From: Telmatospirillum sp.
Lineage (GTDB): Bacteria > Pseudomonadota > Alphaproteobacteria > Rhodospirillales > Magnetospirillaceae
Direction: 5' to 3'
DNA: 64,000 nucleotides
Assembly: GCA_031291415.1 (NCBI GenBank)
Contig: JARLJB010000099.1
Coordinates: 1 to 64,000 of the forward strand
Below are positions 7,462 to 15,368 of this stretch, one piece after another. Every line of letters begins with the position of its first letter. The first letter of the stretch is position 1. Under the pieces are notes generated by a model, which saw nothing but the letters and a program-made list of their open reading frames with translations, was not told the DNA's origin and did no database searches. The position numbers were made by a program, and so were the translations under genes.

Positions 7462-9501
7462 TTAGAGAGCGTTGAGGTATTGGATCCAGGGGGCGCGATC
7501 CTGATCGTCATCAAACAGGTTGATCAGCGGGTAGCGGGCGATGACTTGCTGGCCCAGGTCGAGCAGGTTGGAATGGAAGTTGGCCGGTGCTCCGATCGCG
7601 AGGTCGAAGGCGTGAATTAGCCGCCTTAGTTGATTGGTACCTTCGCATTGCGAGAGGGTGCGAAGCCGCTTCTGCTCGGTGATATAGCGGCCGAGAAGAG
7701 AGCGTGGCTTGACATCGTCGGCGGTGATGACCGCCATTAGCTCGTCAAGCTCGGATGACGTCACACTCAGGACGGACGAGGCGGCTTCACTGAGCGGAAG
7801 CGTCCGGTCTTTCTGAGCCACGAGTGCGGCCTTGCGCATGACGACGTAGGCGTTATGCCAATTCGGGAGCTTGGCGAGGGTGTTCTGGAACGTCGCCGGG
7901 ACGCAGATGACCTTGGTAGGAGCCAGGCCGACCAAAGTGTCGAGCGACGGGTAGCTGTAACCGTCGTCGGGCCTGATCGCTTCCTTGTTGCGGGTGACGA
8001 CGTAAAGGCCGCCCTCGTTAAGGTCGACCTCGGCCGCCACAAACTCGCCAGCGCCTCGGTAGGTGTGAAACTTCTGACGCTTCTTGCGGGCGGCCGGCGG
8101 GCGCCTCGCCTTGGGCGGCTCAGGCATCGTCGCGTCATCAATAGTGGCGTCAAGCGGAGCGCCGCCGAGCTGGTTGACGAGGATGTCGTCGAGCGTGGAC
8201 CGGTCGCATTTGAGGATGACGACATCCGTTTTGCTTTTGAGGCCCCAGAGACGGAGGCGGCGGCCGACGCTGGCGGATGTCAGCGGGGCGTCCTTGGGCC
8301 ACCAGAGGATAGTTGTCTTGTCGGGGGTGACGACCGGGTCGTCATAGATGTCAGGCTTTAGCGGAGTCCGTGCTTTCTCGCAGTCATGGGAGTTGAGGCG
8401 GTAGGTGATGAGGCCCGAGGAATGCCTTACAATCAGGTACCGCCCAAGATCTGTGCCCCTCCACCTGGGAGGCGAATCTTTCAAGATGCCGCGCACTTCG
8501 TCGGAAATGTCGTTGTGCCAGAACTTGACGGCTTCCCACAGCGACGGTTGAGCTGCGATCTTGTCTTCTAGCGCCGACGTCATGTCGGCGATGACCTCGG
8601 CGCACCGGGCTTTGATGTTGGCCACGACCCGAGGCTTGTAGTCGATGGCCGTGCGGGACAAGACCGGGGCGACTTCGTCGATGCCGAAGGCAATATCGAC
8701 GGGGCTCGACAGGAGGCCGTAAAGCGTATCGCCATAGGTGACCCCCAGGGGGATCCGGTTGATGGGGTAGGCGATATCGCCGAACACTGCGCAGGCTTTG
8801 GTGTCCTCAATAGCGTATTGATCTTGCCTGCGGAGCTTGAAGTTCCGACCGGTCAGGAGGATCTCCGGCGTGCGCAGCTTCGTGTTGGTGCGGGGCTGGG
8901 GGTCGTAGCGCCAGCAAATGTCACGGATCGCAGTGCTGAAGAGCGCGAAGTCCTTGCCCTCGACGGGGATGGTGACCTTGAGCCCGTCTGGTTCGTCGGT
9001 CGGCTCGGTGCCCAGGTGCGTCACCATCGGGACTTCCTGGCCCGTCTGGGGGTGTGGCCCCCGGAACACGAGGTAGGAGCGGACGGTGCCGCCCTGGAAG
9101 CTCTCGACCGAGAACTGATCGGTGTAGGAGAACGGCGTCTTGCAGCCGAGGCCGAAGCCGCCGCGCTGCTCGTCGTCACCTGTCTTGGTGCTGGTGAACA
9201 GCTCCATGTATTTGGACATGACGAAGTCGTGATCCATGCCCTTGGCGAAGTCGCGGAACGAGATGTTCGGATCGAGCACGGTCGGGCCGAAGATCTCGGG
9301 AGGTCGAGCGACCCCGTACTTGCGCATCTCGTCGTAGCAGTTGGAGCTGAGTTCCTGGACGATGGCCTTCGGCTTGTCCGGGTAGAGGGTGTCGACCATG
9401 TGCCAGTAGGCCATGGTGTTGTTGGCGTTGATGCCGGCGATGGTCGTTTCACCAGGGAGATCCATGGTGTCGATGACAGCAAGGTTGGTCTGAACTTTCA
9501 T
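7462..9501 (-). CDS. rIIA: rIIA-like protein (GHKL ATPase fold)
   Basis: 679 residues. The N-terminal region has GHKL ATP-binding boxes: E50-xxx-N54 in QELSSNCYDE, D84-xxx-G88 in FRDFAKGMD, and GGFGLGCK (114-121). It then continues as in rIIA proteins (KTPFSYTDQFSVES). rIIA in T4 counters superinfection exclusion and alters lysis timing; here the role is inferred. The ATG at 9501 is used rather than 9528, because a terminator hairpin lies between them. The large central and C-terminal parts show no other domain I recognise. Confidence 0.85.
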   Translation of the reverse strand: MKVQTNLAVIDTMDLPGETTIAGINANNTMAYWHMVDTLYPDKPKAIVQELSSNCYDEMRKYGVARPPEIFGPTVLDPNISFRDFAKGMDHDFVMSKYMELFTSTKTGDDEQRGGFGLGCKTPFSYTDQFSVESFQGGTVRSYLVFRGPHPQTGQEVPMVTHLGTEPTDEPDGLKVTIPVEGKDFALFSTAIRDICWRYDPQPRTNTKLRTPEILLTGRNFKLRRQDQYAIEDTKACAVFGDIAYPINRIPLGVTYGDTLYGLLSSPVDIAFGIDEVAPVLSRTAIDYKPRVVANIKARCAEVIADMTSALEDKIAAQPSLWEAVKFWHNDISDEVRGILKDSPPRWRGTDLGRYLIVRHSSGLITYRLNSHDCEKARTPLKPDIYDDPVVTPDKTTILWWPKDAPLTSASVGRRLRLWGLKSKTDVVILKCDRSTLDDILVNQLGGAPLDATIDDATMPEPPKARRPPAARKKRQKFHTYRGAGEFVAAEVDLNEGGLYVVTRNKEAIRPDDGYSYPSLDTLVGLAPTKVICVPATFQNTLAKLPNWHNAYVVMRKAALVAQKDRTLPLSEAASSVLSVTSSELDELMAVITADDVKPRSLLGRYITEQKRLRTLSQCEGTNQLRRLIHAFDLAIGAPANFHSNLLDLGQQVIARYPLINLFDDDQDRAPWIQYLNAL

Positions 9502-9515
9502 TGGGTGCCTCAGAA

Positions 9516-9542
9516 TCAAAAAGGGCACCCGTGAGGGTGCCC
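9516..9542 (-). terminator. Terminator just upstream of rIIA
   Basis: On the minus strand GGGCACCC, loop TCAC and GGGTGCCC are followed by TTTTTGAT. It is a strong Rho-independent terminator ending about 15 bases before the rIIA start codon, so either transcripts from further upstream stop here or rIIA expression needs antitermination or attenuation. Confidence 0.75.
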
Positions 9543-9568
9543 TATGTGGAGGGAAGGTGGGGGTGGGG

Positions 9569-9577
9569 GTTAGTAAC
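9569..9577. promoter_or_regulatory. GTTAGTAAC motif, copy 3
   Basis: The palindrome GTTA-G-TAAC lies 27 bases upstream of the terminator in front of rIIA, inside a 290-base gap (9502-9795) between rIIA and the plus-strand moron. Nothing else is evident in that gap. Position and recurrence suggest an operator. Confidence 0.5.
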
Positions 9578-9795
9578 TGAGTTATCTGGATCTAACCGAT
9601 GCTATCTAGCGTCTCGTGGAGCGGTCACATTTGCGTGGAAAAGAGGTGATTGACCTCAGTTGCAGAGTCGCCAGAGGTATGGGTAATGTAGTTTCAACAA
9701 AAATGGATTCAGCGTTGCTTAAAAAATCCATAAAATTGTAAGTATCTAGCATGTTTGCAGGATGGACGTAATGCGAGGGAAGGGTTGTAATAAAA

Positions 9796-10545
9796 ATGAA
9801 TCTTGAGGAATTTAAAAATGTGTTTGACACGTGGGGAGAAAAAGAGACAAGGCGTCCATTTTTGACTGGTGTTTGGGCTACGTCAGTTGTGCTGATTGCG
9901 ATATTTGGCGGTATTTCGTCATTCCTCTTTTTTAGCCATAACGTGGAATGGCAACCTCCTGAACAGCGCAATTATCAGAAGGAGATTACTAATCAGGAAG
10001 CTACAATTGCCGAACTTCAAGATAAGTACCACCAAGCGGTAGCTACCGGCGAAGAACTATCGCGGCGTGCAAATGACACATCCGAAAAGTGCGGGGAAGC
10101 CATCCGTGCGTATGACAAAGCGCAAACGAACGTTCGCGATCTCTCCACCACTATTACCGCGCTTAAGCAATCTCTGAGTAAATGCGAGACAAACCTTGGG
10201 ATTACGAACGAAATAGGCCTAAAAGAATGTAATAAAAATGCCATCTGGGATTTTTCAAAATACGAACCACACCCCATGAAAATACAAGAAGGGTCATTTG
10301 ACGGTCTGCGCTTCGGTGGTAACGCTGTCATGTTTTCATATAAAAAGGCAGCAAAGGGGCGGGCCATTCTGGAACTTCAAGACAATGGACAGCATTTTGA
10401 TCTACCAATGGAGCAAGGACGCGAATATTGCGTTATATCGCCAAGCGCATATATTAAGATGAGAGCGGAAAGTATATATAAAGAGTGGGATGATAATAAG
10501 GTCGATCTAGTCATATCCATGAAGCCCTCTCCATATCGGGAATAA
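9796..10545 (+). CDS. Membrane-anchored coiled-coil protein (moron)
   Basis: 249 residues, unrecognised. One membrane segment at about 24-47 (FLTGVWATSVVLIAIFGGI, then SSFLFF) follows a short cytoplasmic N-terminus. A long predicted coiled coil follows (about 60-140, many Gln, Glu and Lys, four Cys), then a globular domain from about 150. Codon use is AT-rich, unlike the flanking phage genes, and the gene is transcribed against the surrounding operon. These are signs of an acquired lysogeny or defence gene. It is followed 400 bases later by a second gene of the same kind. Confidence 0.75.
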   Translation: MNLEEFKNVFDTWGEKETRRPFLTGVWATSVVLIAIFGGISSFLFFSHNVEWQPPEQRNYQKEITNQEATIAELQDKYHQAVATGEELSRRANDTSEKCGEAIRAYDKAQTNVRDLSTTITALKQSLSKCETNLGITNEIGLKECNKNAIWDFSKYEPHPMKIQEGSFDGLRFGGNAVMFSYKKAAKGRAILELQDNGQHFDLPMEQGREYCVISPSAYIKMRAESIYKEWDDNKVDLVISMKPSPYRE

Positions 10546-10950
10546 GGCTTGTAATTTTTGAGGAGAATGGATGTGTTTTCCTTGCTTATCCGGTTTAGGC
10601 AGGCACCTATTACATTTAGCTATGCCGCACTCACCGTTTGGCGGCTGGGACAGACCACCTGTGGACGGTGGTTAAGTTTAGATGATGTCGTGGCCGTGGC
10701 GGATAATTTGTATGTTGGGAAAGCCCCATATATTGCTTCACAAGGCGTCACGACACGAAGGTAAGAAACGCGCTCCCGACGGGCCGATCCTTGACGTTAA
10801 TAGCTTGACGGGATTTCTTTACACAGAGATCAACGGTTGTGCATGTGGCCTAGATCCTTCAAACTGCGGGGGATGTCCGTTTGATTGACGGGCAATCGTG
10901 GAATCACCGGATGAATCGTTGTCGCGACGATAATATTTCGAGGGAAAGAA
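10546..10950 (+). other. Gap inside the low-GC module, possible gene remnant
   Basis: 405 bases between the two moron genes. Short plus-strand frames occur. One ends in ACGLDPSNCGGCPFD (stop at 10888), whose Cys-Gly-rich tail looks protein-like, but its N-terminal part is not convincing and has no Shine-Dalgarno. It may be the relic of a third gene. No terminator is obvious. Confidence 0.3.
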
Positions 10951-11622
10951 ATGATTCGAGAGAAAGAAATGATTTATAAATATTTTCCGGTTAGCGAATA
11001 TTCTCTGCAGGTGCTAAGTGATAATAAGTTGTGGGCATCTCACCCATCAAAATTTAATGACCCATTTGATTCCGTCTTTTCCGTGGCAGGGCCCGCTTAT
11101 AATTTGATTAAAGATTATGTAAACAAAAAAGCCATTTGTTGTTTTTCTAGAAATGTCGAGAGTATTTTAATGTGGTCTCACTATGCGGATAACCATAGGG
11201 GTTTTTGCATTGGCTTTGATGCGAACAAGTTCCTATGGGATGTTCTTTTAGAGGACGTGCGTTACACCGAAAAATTTCCAAGTTTTGATACCAATGATTT
11301 TCTAAATCCGACAATGATAGAGGGCAAAGCAAGACAGCGGGAACTGGTTAGTCTGTTTACTACGAAATACAAAGACTGGATATACGAAAAAGAGGTTCGC
11401 GTGATACTTGAGCTCGATCCGGACAACAAACGCCCCGCCGAAACCTGGGAGGGAAGATCGTTTCCCATAAGCCCCGACGCAGTTAAACATATTTATTTTG
11501 GATGCAAGATGCCGATGTGCGACAAAGAAAAGATAAGAGAAATTATTGCCGCGCGACAAGTCAAGTTTTTTGATATGAACTCCAGTGGGAACGATTTTAA
11601 ACTGGTGTGTAACGCTCATTAA
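10951..11622 (+). CDS. DUF2971 family protein (moron)
   Basis: 223 residues with the DUF2971 hallmarks: YKYFPVSEYSLQVL with LWASHPSKFNDPFD at the N-terminus, then MWSHYADNHRGFCIGFD, KDWIYEKEVRVI, and IYFGCKM near the C-terminus. The family is widespread in mobile and defence-rich regions and its activity is unknown. The gene is AT-rich and opposes the early operon. Two start codons (10951 and 10969) each have their own GA-rich Shine-Dalgarno, created by an 18-bp tandem duplication. Family sure, function unknown. Confidence 0.85.
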   Translation: MIREKEMIYKYFPVSEYSLQVLSDNKLWASHPSKFNDPFDSVFSVAGPAYNLIKDYVNKKAICCFSRNVESILMWSHYADNHRGFCIGFDANKFLWDVLLEDVRYTEKFPSFDTNDFLNPTMIEGKARQRELVSLFTTKYKDWIYEKEVRVILELDPDNKRPAETWEGRSFPISPDAVKHIYFGCKMPMCDKEKIREIIAARQVKFFDMNSSGNDFKLVCNAH

Positions 11623-11951
11623 TTTTTATGACATTTGCCGGATAACAATTCGTAATACATGCATGTCATCCGGTGACAATACACTTTTCGTCCAAAAGTC
11701 AATTCCGTGTACGCACGTCAATGCACGACAAGCTGCCTTAACGGCCCGGGATTCTCACGGAGTAACCAAACGGAGTTTTTTTTGTTATCTTCGGGTGGGG
11801 CGCCATCAGCCCCGCCCGAATGTCTTCTCACGCGGGTCATGCTCTGCCAATTTGGCTGCCTCGACGCGGATCGTCGTTAATCACTATATGTAGTGGGCGG
11901 GTGTCTAAACCGGATAGGCTAGGTATCCTCGACCAGGGGCGAGAGGCTGAT
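11623..11951. other. Gap with strong GC-rich hairpin
   Basis: No gene seen. At 11789-11820 a 12-bp stem (TTCGGGTGGGGC with GCCCCGCCCGAA) encloses a seven-base loop. It lies after a run of eight T but is not followed by one in either direction, so its terminator activity is doubtful. It separates the moron from the tail-to-tail early operon. Confidence 0.45.
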
Positions 11952-12206
11952 TTAGTGTATCAGTCTTGCCAGACCGAAGCCGAGTGCCATGATCCCGGCA
12001 TTGATGCCGAGAACTGCGCCAATGATCTGCCATAGCGTGGGGAGCTGACGAAACTGCCCCTCGACGCCAGCGAGTCGACCTCCAACCCCGGCGAGGGTGA
12101 CCTTCAGATCGTTGATGTCTACTCCCTGCTGCCGAAGACCGGCCTGGATGTTGGACAGGGCCGGTTCGATCCGACGAAGGATTTGTAGCGCCGTGTCGTC
12201 GCTCAT
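11952..12206 (-). CDS. Small membrane protein, XhlA-like layout
   Basis: 84 residues starting MSDDTALQILRRIEPALSNI. An amphipathic helical region is followed by a C-terminal membrane segment (WQIIGAVLGINAGIMALGFG). This helix-then-TM layout resembles holin-associated XhlA-type proteins, but it lies in the early operon, far from the lysis cassette. The ATG at 12206 is chosen for AAGGA 9 bases upstream. Other ATGs lie at 12233 and 12281. Confidence 0.6.
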   Translation of the reverse strand: MSDDTALQILRRIEPALSNIQAGLRQQGVDINDLKVTLAGVGGRLAGVEGQFRQLPTLWQIIGAVLGINAGIMALGFGLARLIH

Positions 12207-12284
12207 CTGCTCGGTCCTTTTCGGGGTGGGCATGGCCTTTGCTCTTTCAATATAGGCTGTTGCGGGACGGGGCGACAGCAATTC

Positions 12285-12443
12285 TCAGTTTGGCTTCTTG
12301 CCGGTCAGGTCCTCCAGGAGGCTCTCAAGCGCGGCGAGCGCCTTCTCACCGTTTGGCGTTGGCGTTGACGATCGCTTAAGCAGATCGATAGCCTGGAGGA
12401 GCTGGGCGACGGTGTCCTTGGGGATGTCGGTGTCTTGGGTCAT
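12285..12443 (-). CDS. Small hypothetical protein
   Basis: 52 residues (MTQDTDIPKDTVAQLLQAID at the start), helical and amphipathic. AAAGGA stands 8 bases before the ATG, and the ATG overlaps the upstream stop (ATGA). No family recognised. Support comes from coupling, Shine-Dalgarno and GC-rich third positions. Confidence 0.55.
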   Translation of the reverse strand: MTQDTDIPKDTVAQLLQAIDLLKRSSTPTPNGEKALAALESLLEDLTGKKPN

Positions 12444-12616
12444 GCCTCAGATCCTTTCGTCATCGTGCGATCGAAAAACAGCCTGACGCCCTTCGCTTTC
12501 AGATCGCGAAGGATCATGTCGGCTATCGCCCGCTTGTCAACGATGTTCACGCTTTGGGCTCGGGTGAGAGAGTCCGCAATCCAGTCCATAATGTCGTCGC
12601 TGGTGGGCTTGGTCAT
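12440..12616 (-). CDS. Small hypothetical protein
   Basis: 58 residues starting MTKPTSDDIMDWIADSLTRA, predicted all-helical with a basic C-terminal third (KAKGVRLFFDRTM). It shares an ATGA junction with the next gene. No family recognised. Confidence 0.55.
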   Translation of the reverse strand: MTKPTSDDIMDWIADSLTRAQSVNIVDKRAIADMILRDLKAKGVRLFFDRTMTKGSEA

Positions 12617-12636
12617 GGCTTCGTCACCTCACTCTT

Positions 12637-12927
12637 CTAATCGCAGCGCTCTCGCAGAATGCCGGCCTCTATACCTCCGGCGAGCACCACGTCGCCCACT
12701 GCACTGGCGACTTCCTCGGGGAGCACCACCAAGGCGCGGCCATCCCGGTCAACAGGCATCCTGACCTTTGTTCCAACATCGCCGAGGCTTTCGACGCGCA
12801 CCGAGCGGATCGTCATTTCTAGGTCACCCAGCGTCACCAAAACGTCTGCGAGCGCAACCAGTTTCCCGACGGACATTGGGCGGATCGCGGTGACCTTCAC
12901 TTCAACCAGCATGCCCGCTTCACTCAT
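12637..12927 (-). CDS. SpoVG-like protein (weak)
   Basis: 96 residues. The order VKVTAIRP, LVALADVLV, MTIRSVRV, KVRMPVDRDGR and VVLPEEV resembles SpoVG proteins, which are small nucleic-acid-binding regulators that open with DVRIR and have DIRV and AMP motifs. The match is by pattern only. Its start overlaps the preceding gene by 8 bases. Confidence 0.5.
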   Translation of the reverse strand: MSEAGMLVEVKVTAIRPMSVGKLVALADVLVTLGDLEMTIRSVRVESLGDVGTKVRMPVDRDGRALVVLPEEVASAVGDVVLAGGIEAGILRERCD

Positions 12928-13075
12928 CTGAGGCCCTCAACCTTCTGATAGCGCTTTTCGCTGCCCGGAGCGATCGGCGTCGGGCAATGATGGTATAGTC
13001 GGGGGCCTGGACACGGCAATCATCATGGTCGCAGTAGCCGTGGATCCAGTACCCGTGGTAGCGAATGGTCCACAT
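12920..13075 (-). CDS. Small basic hypothetical protein
   Basis: 51 residues starting MWTIRYHGYWIHGYCDHDDC, with an Arg-rich C-terminal helix. GAGGAG lies 6 bases before this ATG; an upstream in-frame extension has no such signal. The His/Cys-rich N-terminal half may bind metal. No family recognised. Confidence 0.6.
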   Translation of the reverse strand: MWTIRYHGYWIHGYCDHDDCRVQAPDYTIIARRRSLRAAKSAIRRLRASDE

Positions 13076-13091
13076 GATGGGCTCCTCGAGT

Positions 13092-13262
13092 TTAGAGCGG
13101 CTCCTCGTCTTCGTCCCCAAGCCATTCAGCATCGCAGACGGGGCAGCGCCAGTATCCTTTGGCAGGAACCTTGTCACCGTCTCCGCACTCTGGACAGGGC
13201 TCACGGTCCTCGTCGTCCTCGTCGTCGATGGATGGCTCTTCGACTATTTCATGCGTCACCAT
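13092..13262 (-). CDS. Acidic zinc-ribbon protein
   Basis: 56 residues. Two CxxC knuckles (CPECG and CPVC, 17 residues apart) are flanked by very acidic stretches (IDDEDDEDRE at the N-terminal side, GDEDEEPL at the end). This is a zinc ribbon of the kind seen in small phage proteins that mimic or bind transcription factors; its role is unknown. The purine-rich GAAGGAGGAG directly precedes the ATG. Confidence 0.6.
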   Translation of the reverse strand: MVTHEIVEEPSIDDEDDEDREPCPECGDGDKVPAKGYWRCPVCDAEWLGDEDEEPL

Positions 13263-13477
13263 CTCCTCCTTCTCGGTGGCCCATAAGCTTTGGGCTGCTG
13301 ATAGTCGCCCGTGGTGTCGAGGCGACGATCCTCATCCTCAAGGGGTTGGACGATGAGGACCGGGGAATGGCGGTCTTCCGGGAGGGCCGACAGGCTGGCG
13401 AACGCGATGACCCTCACCAGATCATCGAAACCAACGCTTCTGTGTTCCAGCCAGATCAATTTCCTGGTATCGGTCAT
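13256..13477 (-). CDS. Small hypothetical protein
   Basis: 73 residues (MTDTRKLIWLEHRSVGFDDL), with a strongly basic end (PPRRRRW) that could touch nucleic acid. It overlaps the next gene by 7 bases. Start chosen because it follows the upstream stop by one base. No family recognised. Confidence 0.55.
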   Translation of the reverse strand: MTDTRKLIWLEHRSVGFDDLVRVIAFASLSALPEDRHSPVLIVQPLEDEDRRLDTTGDYQQPKAYGPPRRRRW

Positions 13478-13478
13478 T

Positions 13479-13775
13479 TCAAATTCCCAACCAAACGCTG
13501 TTGGCGTCAGCCCAGTCGTAGAACTGGTTGAGCAGGTCGTTGAAATCATCGAGCAGGCCAGCGGTTTCGAGGTGAAGCCCCTCCAATTCCTCGACGAGGT
13601 CATCAAGCTCGCTGTCGTAGTCGTCGGACTGAATGTCGAGGCTACCTTGAGGAGCCTCGATGCGGATCAGCGCGGCGATGGCATGAGCCACGTCGACGAC
13701 GTGTTCCGGCGAGACGTTCTCCTGGTCTCGGTGAATGATCGGCTTGATGTCGATGGTGTGCAGCCAGTTCGTCAT
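13479..13775 (-). CDS. Hypothetical acidic protein
   Basis: 98 residues (MTNWLHTIDIKPIIHRDQEN), acidic, with a predicted long helix from about 45 (SELDDLVEELEGLHLETAGL). The frame is open further upstream, but this ATG follows the previous stop by one base, as with its neighbours. No family recognised. Confidence 0.6.
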   Translation of the reverse strand: MTNWLHTIDIKPIIHRDQENVSPEHVVDVAHAIAALIRIEAPQGSLDIQSDDYDSELDDLVEELEGLHLETAGLLDDFNDLLNQFYDWADANSVWLGI

Positions 13776-13776
13776 C

Positions 13777-13983
13777 TCAGGACTCCACAATCTCAGCGCC
13801 GAAGACGCTCGGGTAGTATTCCGCCGTTCCTTCGCGGTCGGGGTAGCCAACGTGGATGCGTCCGGTCGAACCGGAATGCCGGGGCGCGACGAAACCCTGG
13901 CAGATCGCGATGTCACCGCGAAAATCGGTGACCGTGTCACCGGGGTTGATCTGCTCGCGGGTCTTGCTGTTGATGAGCTTCAT
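13777..13983 (-). CDS. Conserved phage protein, RHSGSTGR type
   Basis: 68 residues (MKLINSKTREQINPGDTVTD), predicted all-beta. The GD-VTDFRG, then PRHSGSTGR, then YYPSVFG order recurs in small proteins of many tailed phages. Their function has not been established to my knowledge. Packed head to tail between two operon members. Confidence 0.65.
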   Translation of the reverse strand: MKLINSKTREQINPGDTVTDFRGDIAICQGFVAPRHSGSTGRIHVGYPDREGTAEYYPSVFGAEIVES

Positions 13984-13984
13984 G

Positions 13985-14332
13985 TCAGGAATTCCTCACT
14001 CGTTCACGAAGCGCGAAGAAGCGCTCCGTGTGATCGGGGGTTTCGTCAGTGACGTTCTCGATGAACGACCAGAGGTCGCTGAGGAGGACGCGAAGGGCCG
14101 TTTCGCGAGCGTTGAGTTTCTCGACATTGGCGTGGAACTCGTCGATCTCGTCGCGCAGAGCCTGCTCGTAGATTTTGTTCGCCTTGAGAGTGCTGCTCTG
14201 TCTTTTGAGGCGAGCCGAGGCCGCCTCAATGCGCTTCCAGTAGGTGTTGATCACGTCGACGGCGTCGGCCGCGTTGACCGACGCGTCGGTGCCGAAGCCG
14301 AGGGCGCGAAGTCGGGCGATGAATTCATTCAT
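13985..14332 (-). CDS. Hypothetical coiled-coil protein
   Basis: 115 residues (MNEFIARLRALGFGTDASVN), mainly one long helical coil from about 30 to 100 with heptad-like spacing. ATG at 14332 overlaps the upstream gene end by 8 bases. No family recognised. Confidence 0.6.
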   Translation of the reverse strand: MNEFIARLRALGFGTDASVNAADAVDVINTYWKRIEAASARLKRQSSTLKANKIYEQALRDEIDEFHANVEKLNARETALRVLLSDLWSFIENVTDETPDHTERFFALRERVRNS

Positions 14333-15002
14333 GATCGATCTCCAGTGTCGGGGCCTTCGCCCCGAGGTGTTCAAGTCCGGCTTGGACGATCATGTTCGTC
14401 GTGAAGCCGGCGACTTCGGCCTTGGCCGATGCGATGGTCTTTTCCATCGCTTCCTCGAAGCATTGCTGGACGAATGGCAGGTTGCCGGTGAGCCAGTTGT
14501 TGACCTGGGTCACGGCGTTGTGGAGGTTCTCGATGTCGGCCTTCTTGACCTTGGCGACCGGCTTGGCGGCAAGAGACGACATGAGACCGTTAAGCGTATC
14601 GATGGCGGCCTTGGCCTTGGTGAGAGCTTGGCTCACGTCAGCAGTGTGTGCTCCGCGTGGTGACGTGGCAGGCGGCGGGGAGACGTGCTGCAGCGTGTAG
14701 CCGGGGGCGGGTCGGCAGTCGAGGGTGACGGGCGTGCCCCCACCGACGCCAAAGCTGGACACGAACGTCGCCCACTGATGCTCGGACATGTTGATTTCGA
14801 GGAGGAGATCCTCGGCGTAGAAGTTGTCGTGGCCGTATTCGTGGCCCTTGAATGCGGTGGATATCTTGATCCCGACCACGCTGTGGTGCAGCAGCGGGCT
14901 GCCGACCAGCGGGGTGCCGGTGGAGCTGATCTTGGATAGCTGGATGATGCCGTAAGAGGGGTGTTCGTCACGGTCGCCAAGGATGTCGTCGATGGTGGCC
15001 AT
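14325..15002 (-). CDS. Hypothetical early phage protein, two-part
   Basis: 225 residues. The N-terminal half (about 1-115) is beta-rich (HPSYGIIQLSKISSTGTPLV, then HHSVVGIKISTA). The C-terminal half (about 120-225) is a helical coil. It resembles a conserved early gene of other phages, but I cannot name a function. ATG at 15002 chosen because it follows the neighbour's stop by two bases. Confidence 0.6.
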   Translation of the reverse strand: MATIDDILGDRDEHPSYGIIQLSKISSTGTPLVGSPLLHHSVVGIKISTAFKGHEYGHDNFYAEDLLLEINMSEHQWATFVSSFGVGGGTPVTLDCRPAPGYTLQHVSPPPATSPRGAHTADVSQALTKAKAAIDTLNGLMSSLAAKPVAKVKKADIENLHNAVTQVNNWLTGNLPFVQQCFEEAMEKTIASAKAEVAGFTTNMIVQAGLEHLGAKAPTLEIDHE

Positions 15003-15004
15003 GC

Positions 15005-15367
15005 TCAATACTCGCTCGGCAGCAGGAACACGTTGTCGATCAGATAGAATTTCCACGCGCCTTTTGGGCAGTCGGTGAACGCGATCTCCTTGCCAAACAG
15101 GACTTTCTCATTGCCGTCGGTGGCGGCGATGACTGCGTTGTGGCCGGATGAGGCGAGGGTGATGGCGATGAAATCTTCGGTGGCTTGGAGTGGGAAGATC
15201 TCGGTTCCCACGATGTCGAGGAACCAGTAGGCGCCGGCCAGTTCGGCGAACTGCTTCACGCCCTCAGTGTAGTTGAGGCGGCGGTACAGGGGGTTGAAGA
15301 AGAGCTGTTCGCTGCCGGTGTGCTGGGCGAGTTGGGTTCGAAGGTCTTCGGGGGTGATTGGGGTCAT
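15005..15367 (-). CDS. DUF6876-like protein
   Basis: 120 residues (MTPITPEDLRTQLAQHTGSE). The stretch FFNPLYRRLNYTEGVKQFAE with GAYWFLDIVGTEI matches what I know as DUF6876, found in phages and mobile elements, function unknown. Start is one base after the upstream stop. Confidence 0.65.
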   Translation of the reverse strand: MTPITPEDLRTQLAQHTGSEQLFFNPLYRRLNYTEGVKQFAELAGAYWFLDIVGTEIFPLQATEDFIAITLASSGHNAVIAATDGNEKVLFGKEIAFTDCPKGAWKFYLIDNVFLLPSEY

Positions 15368-15368
15368 G

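Noticed and set aside
11789-11820. GC-rich hairpin as a Rho-independent terminator
   Set aside because: Strong stem, but no T-tract follows on either strand; recorded only as a hairpin.
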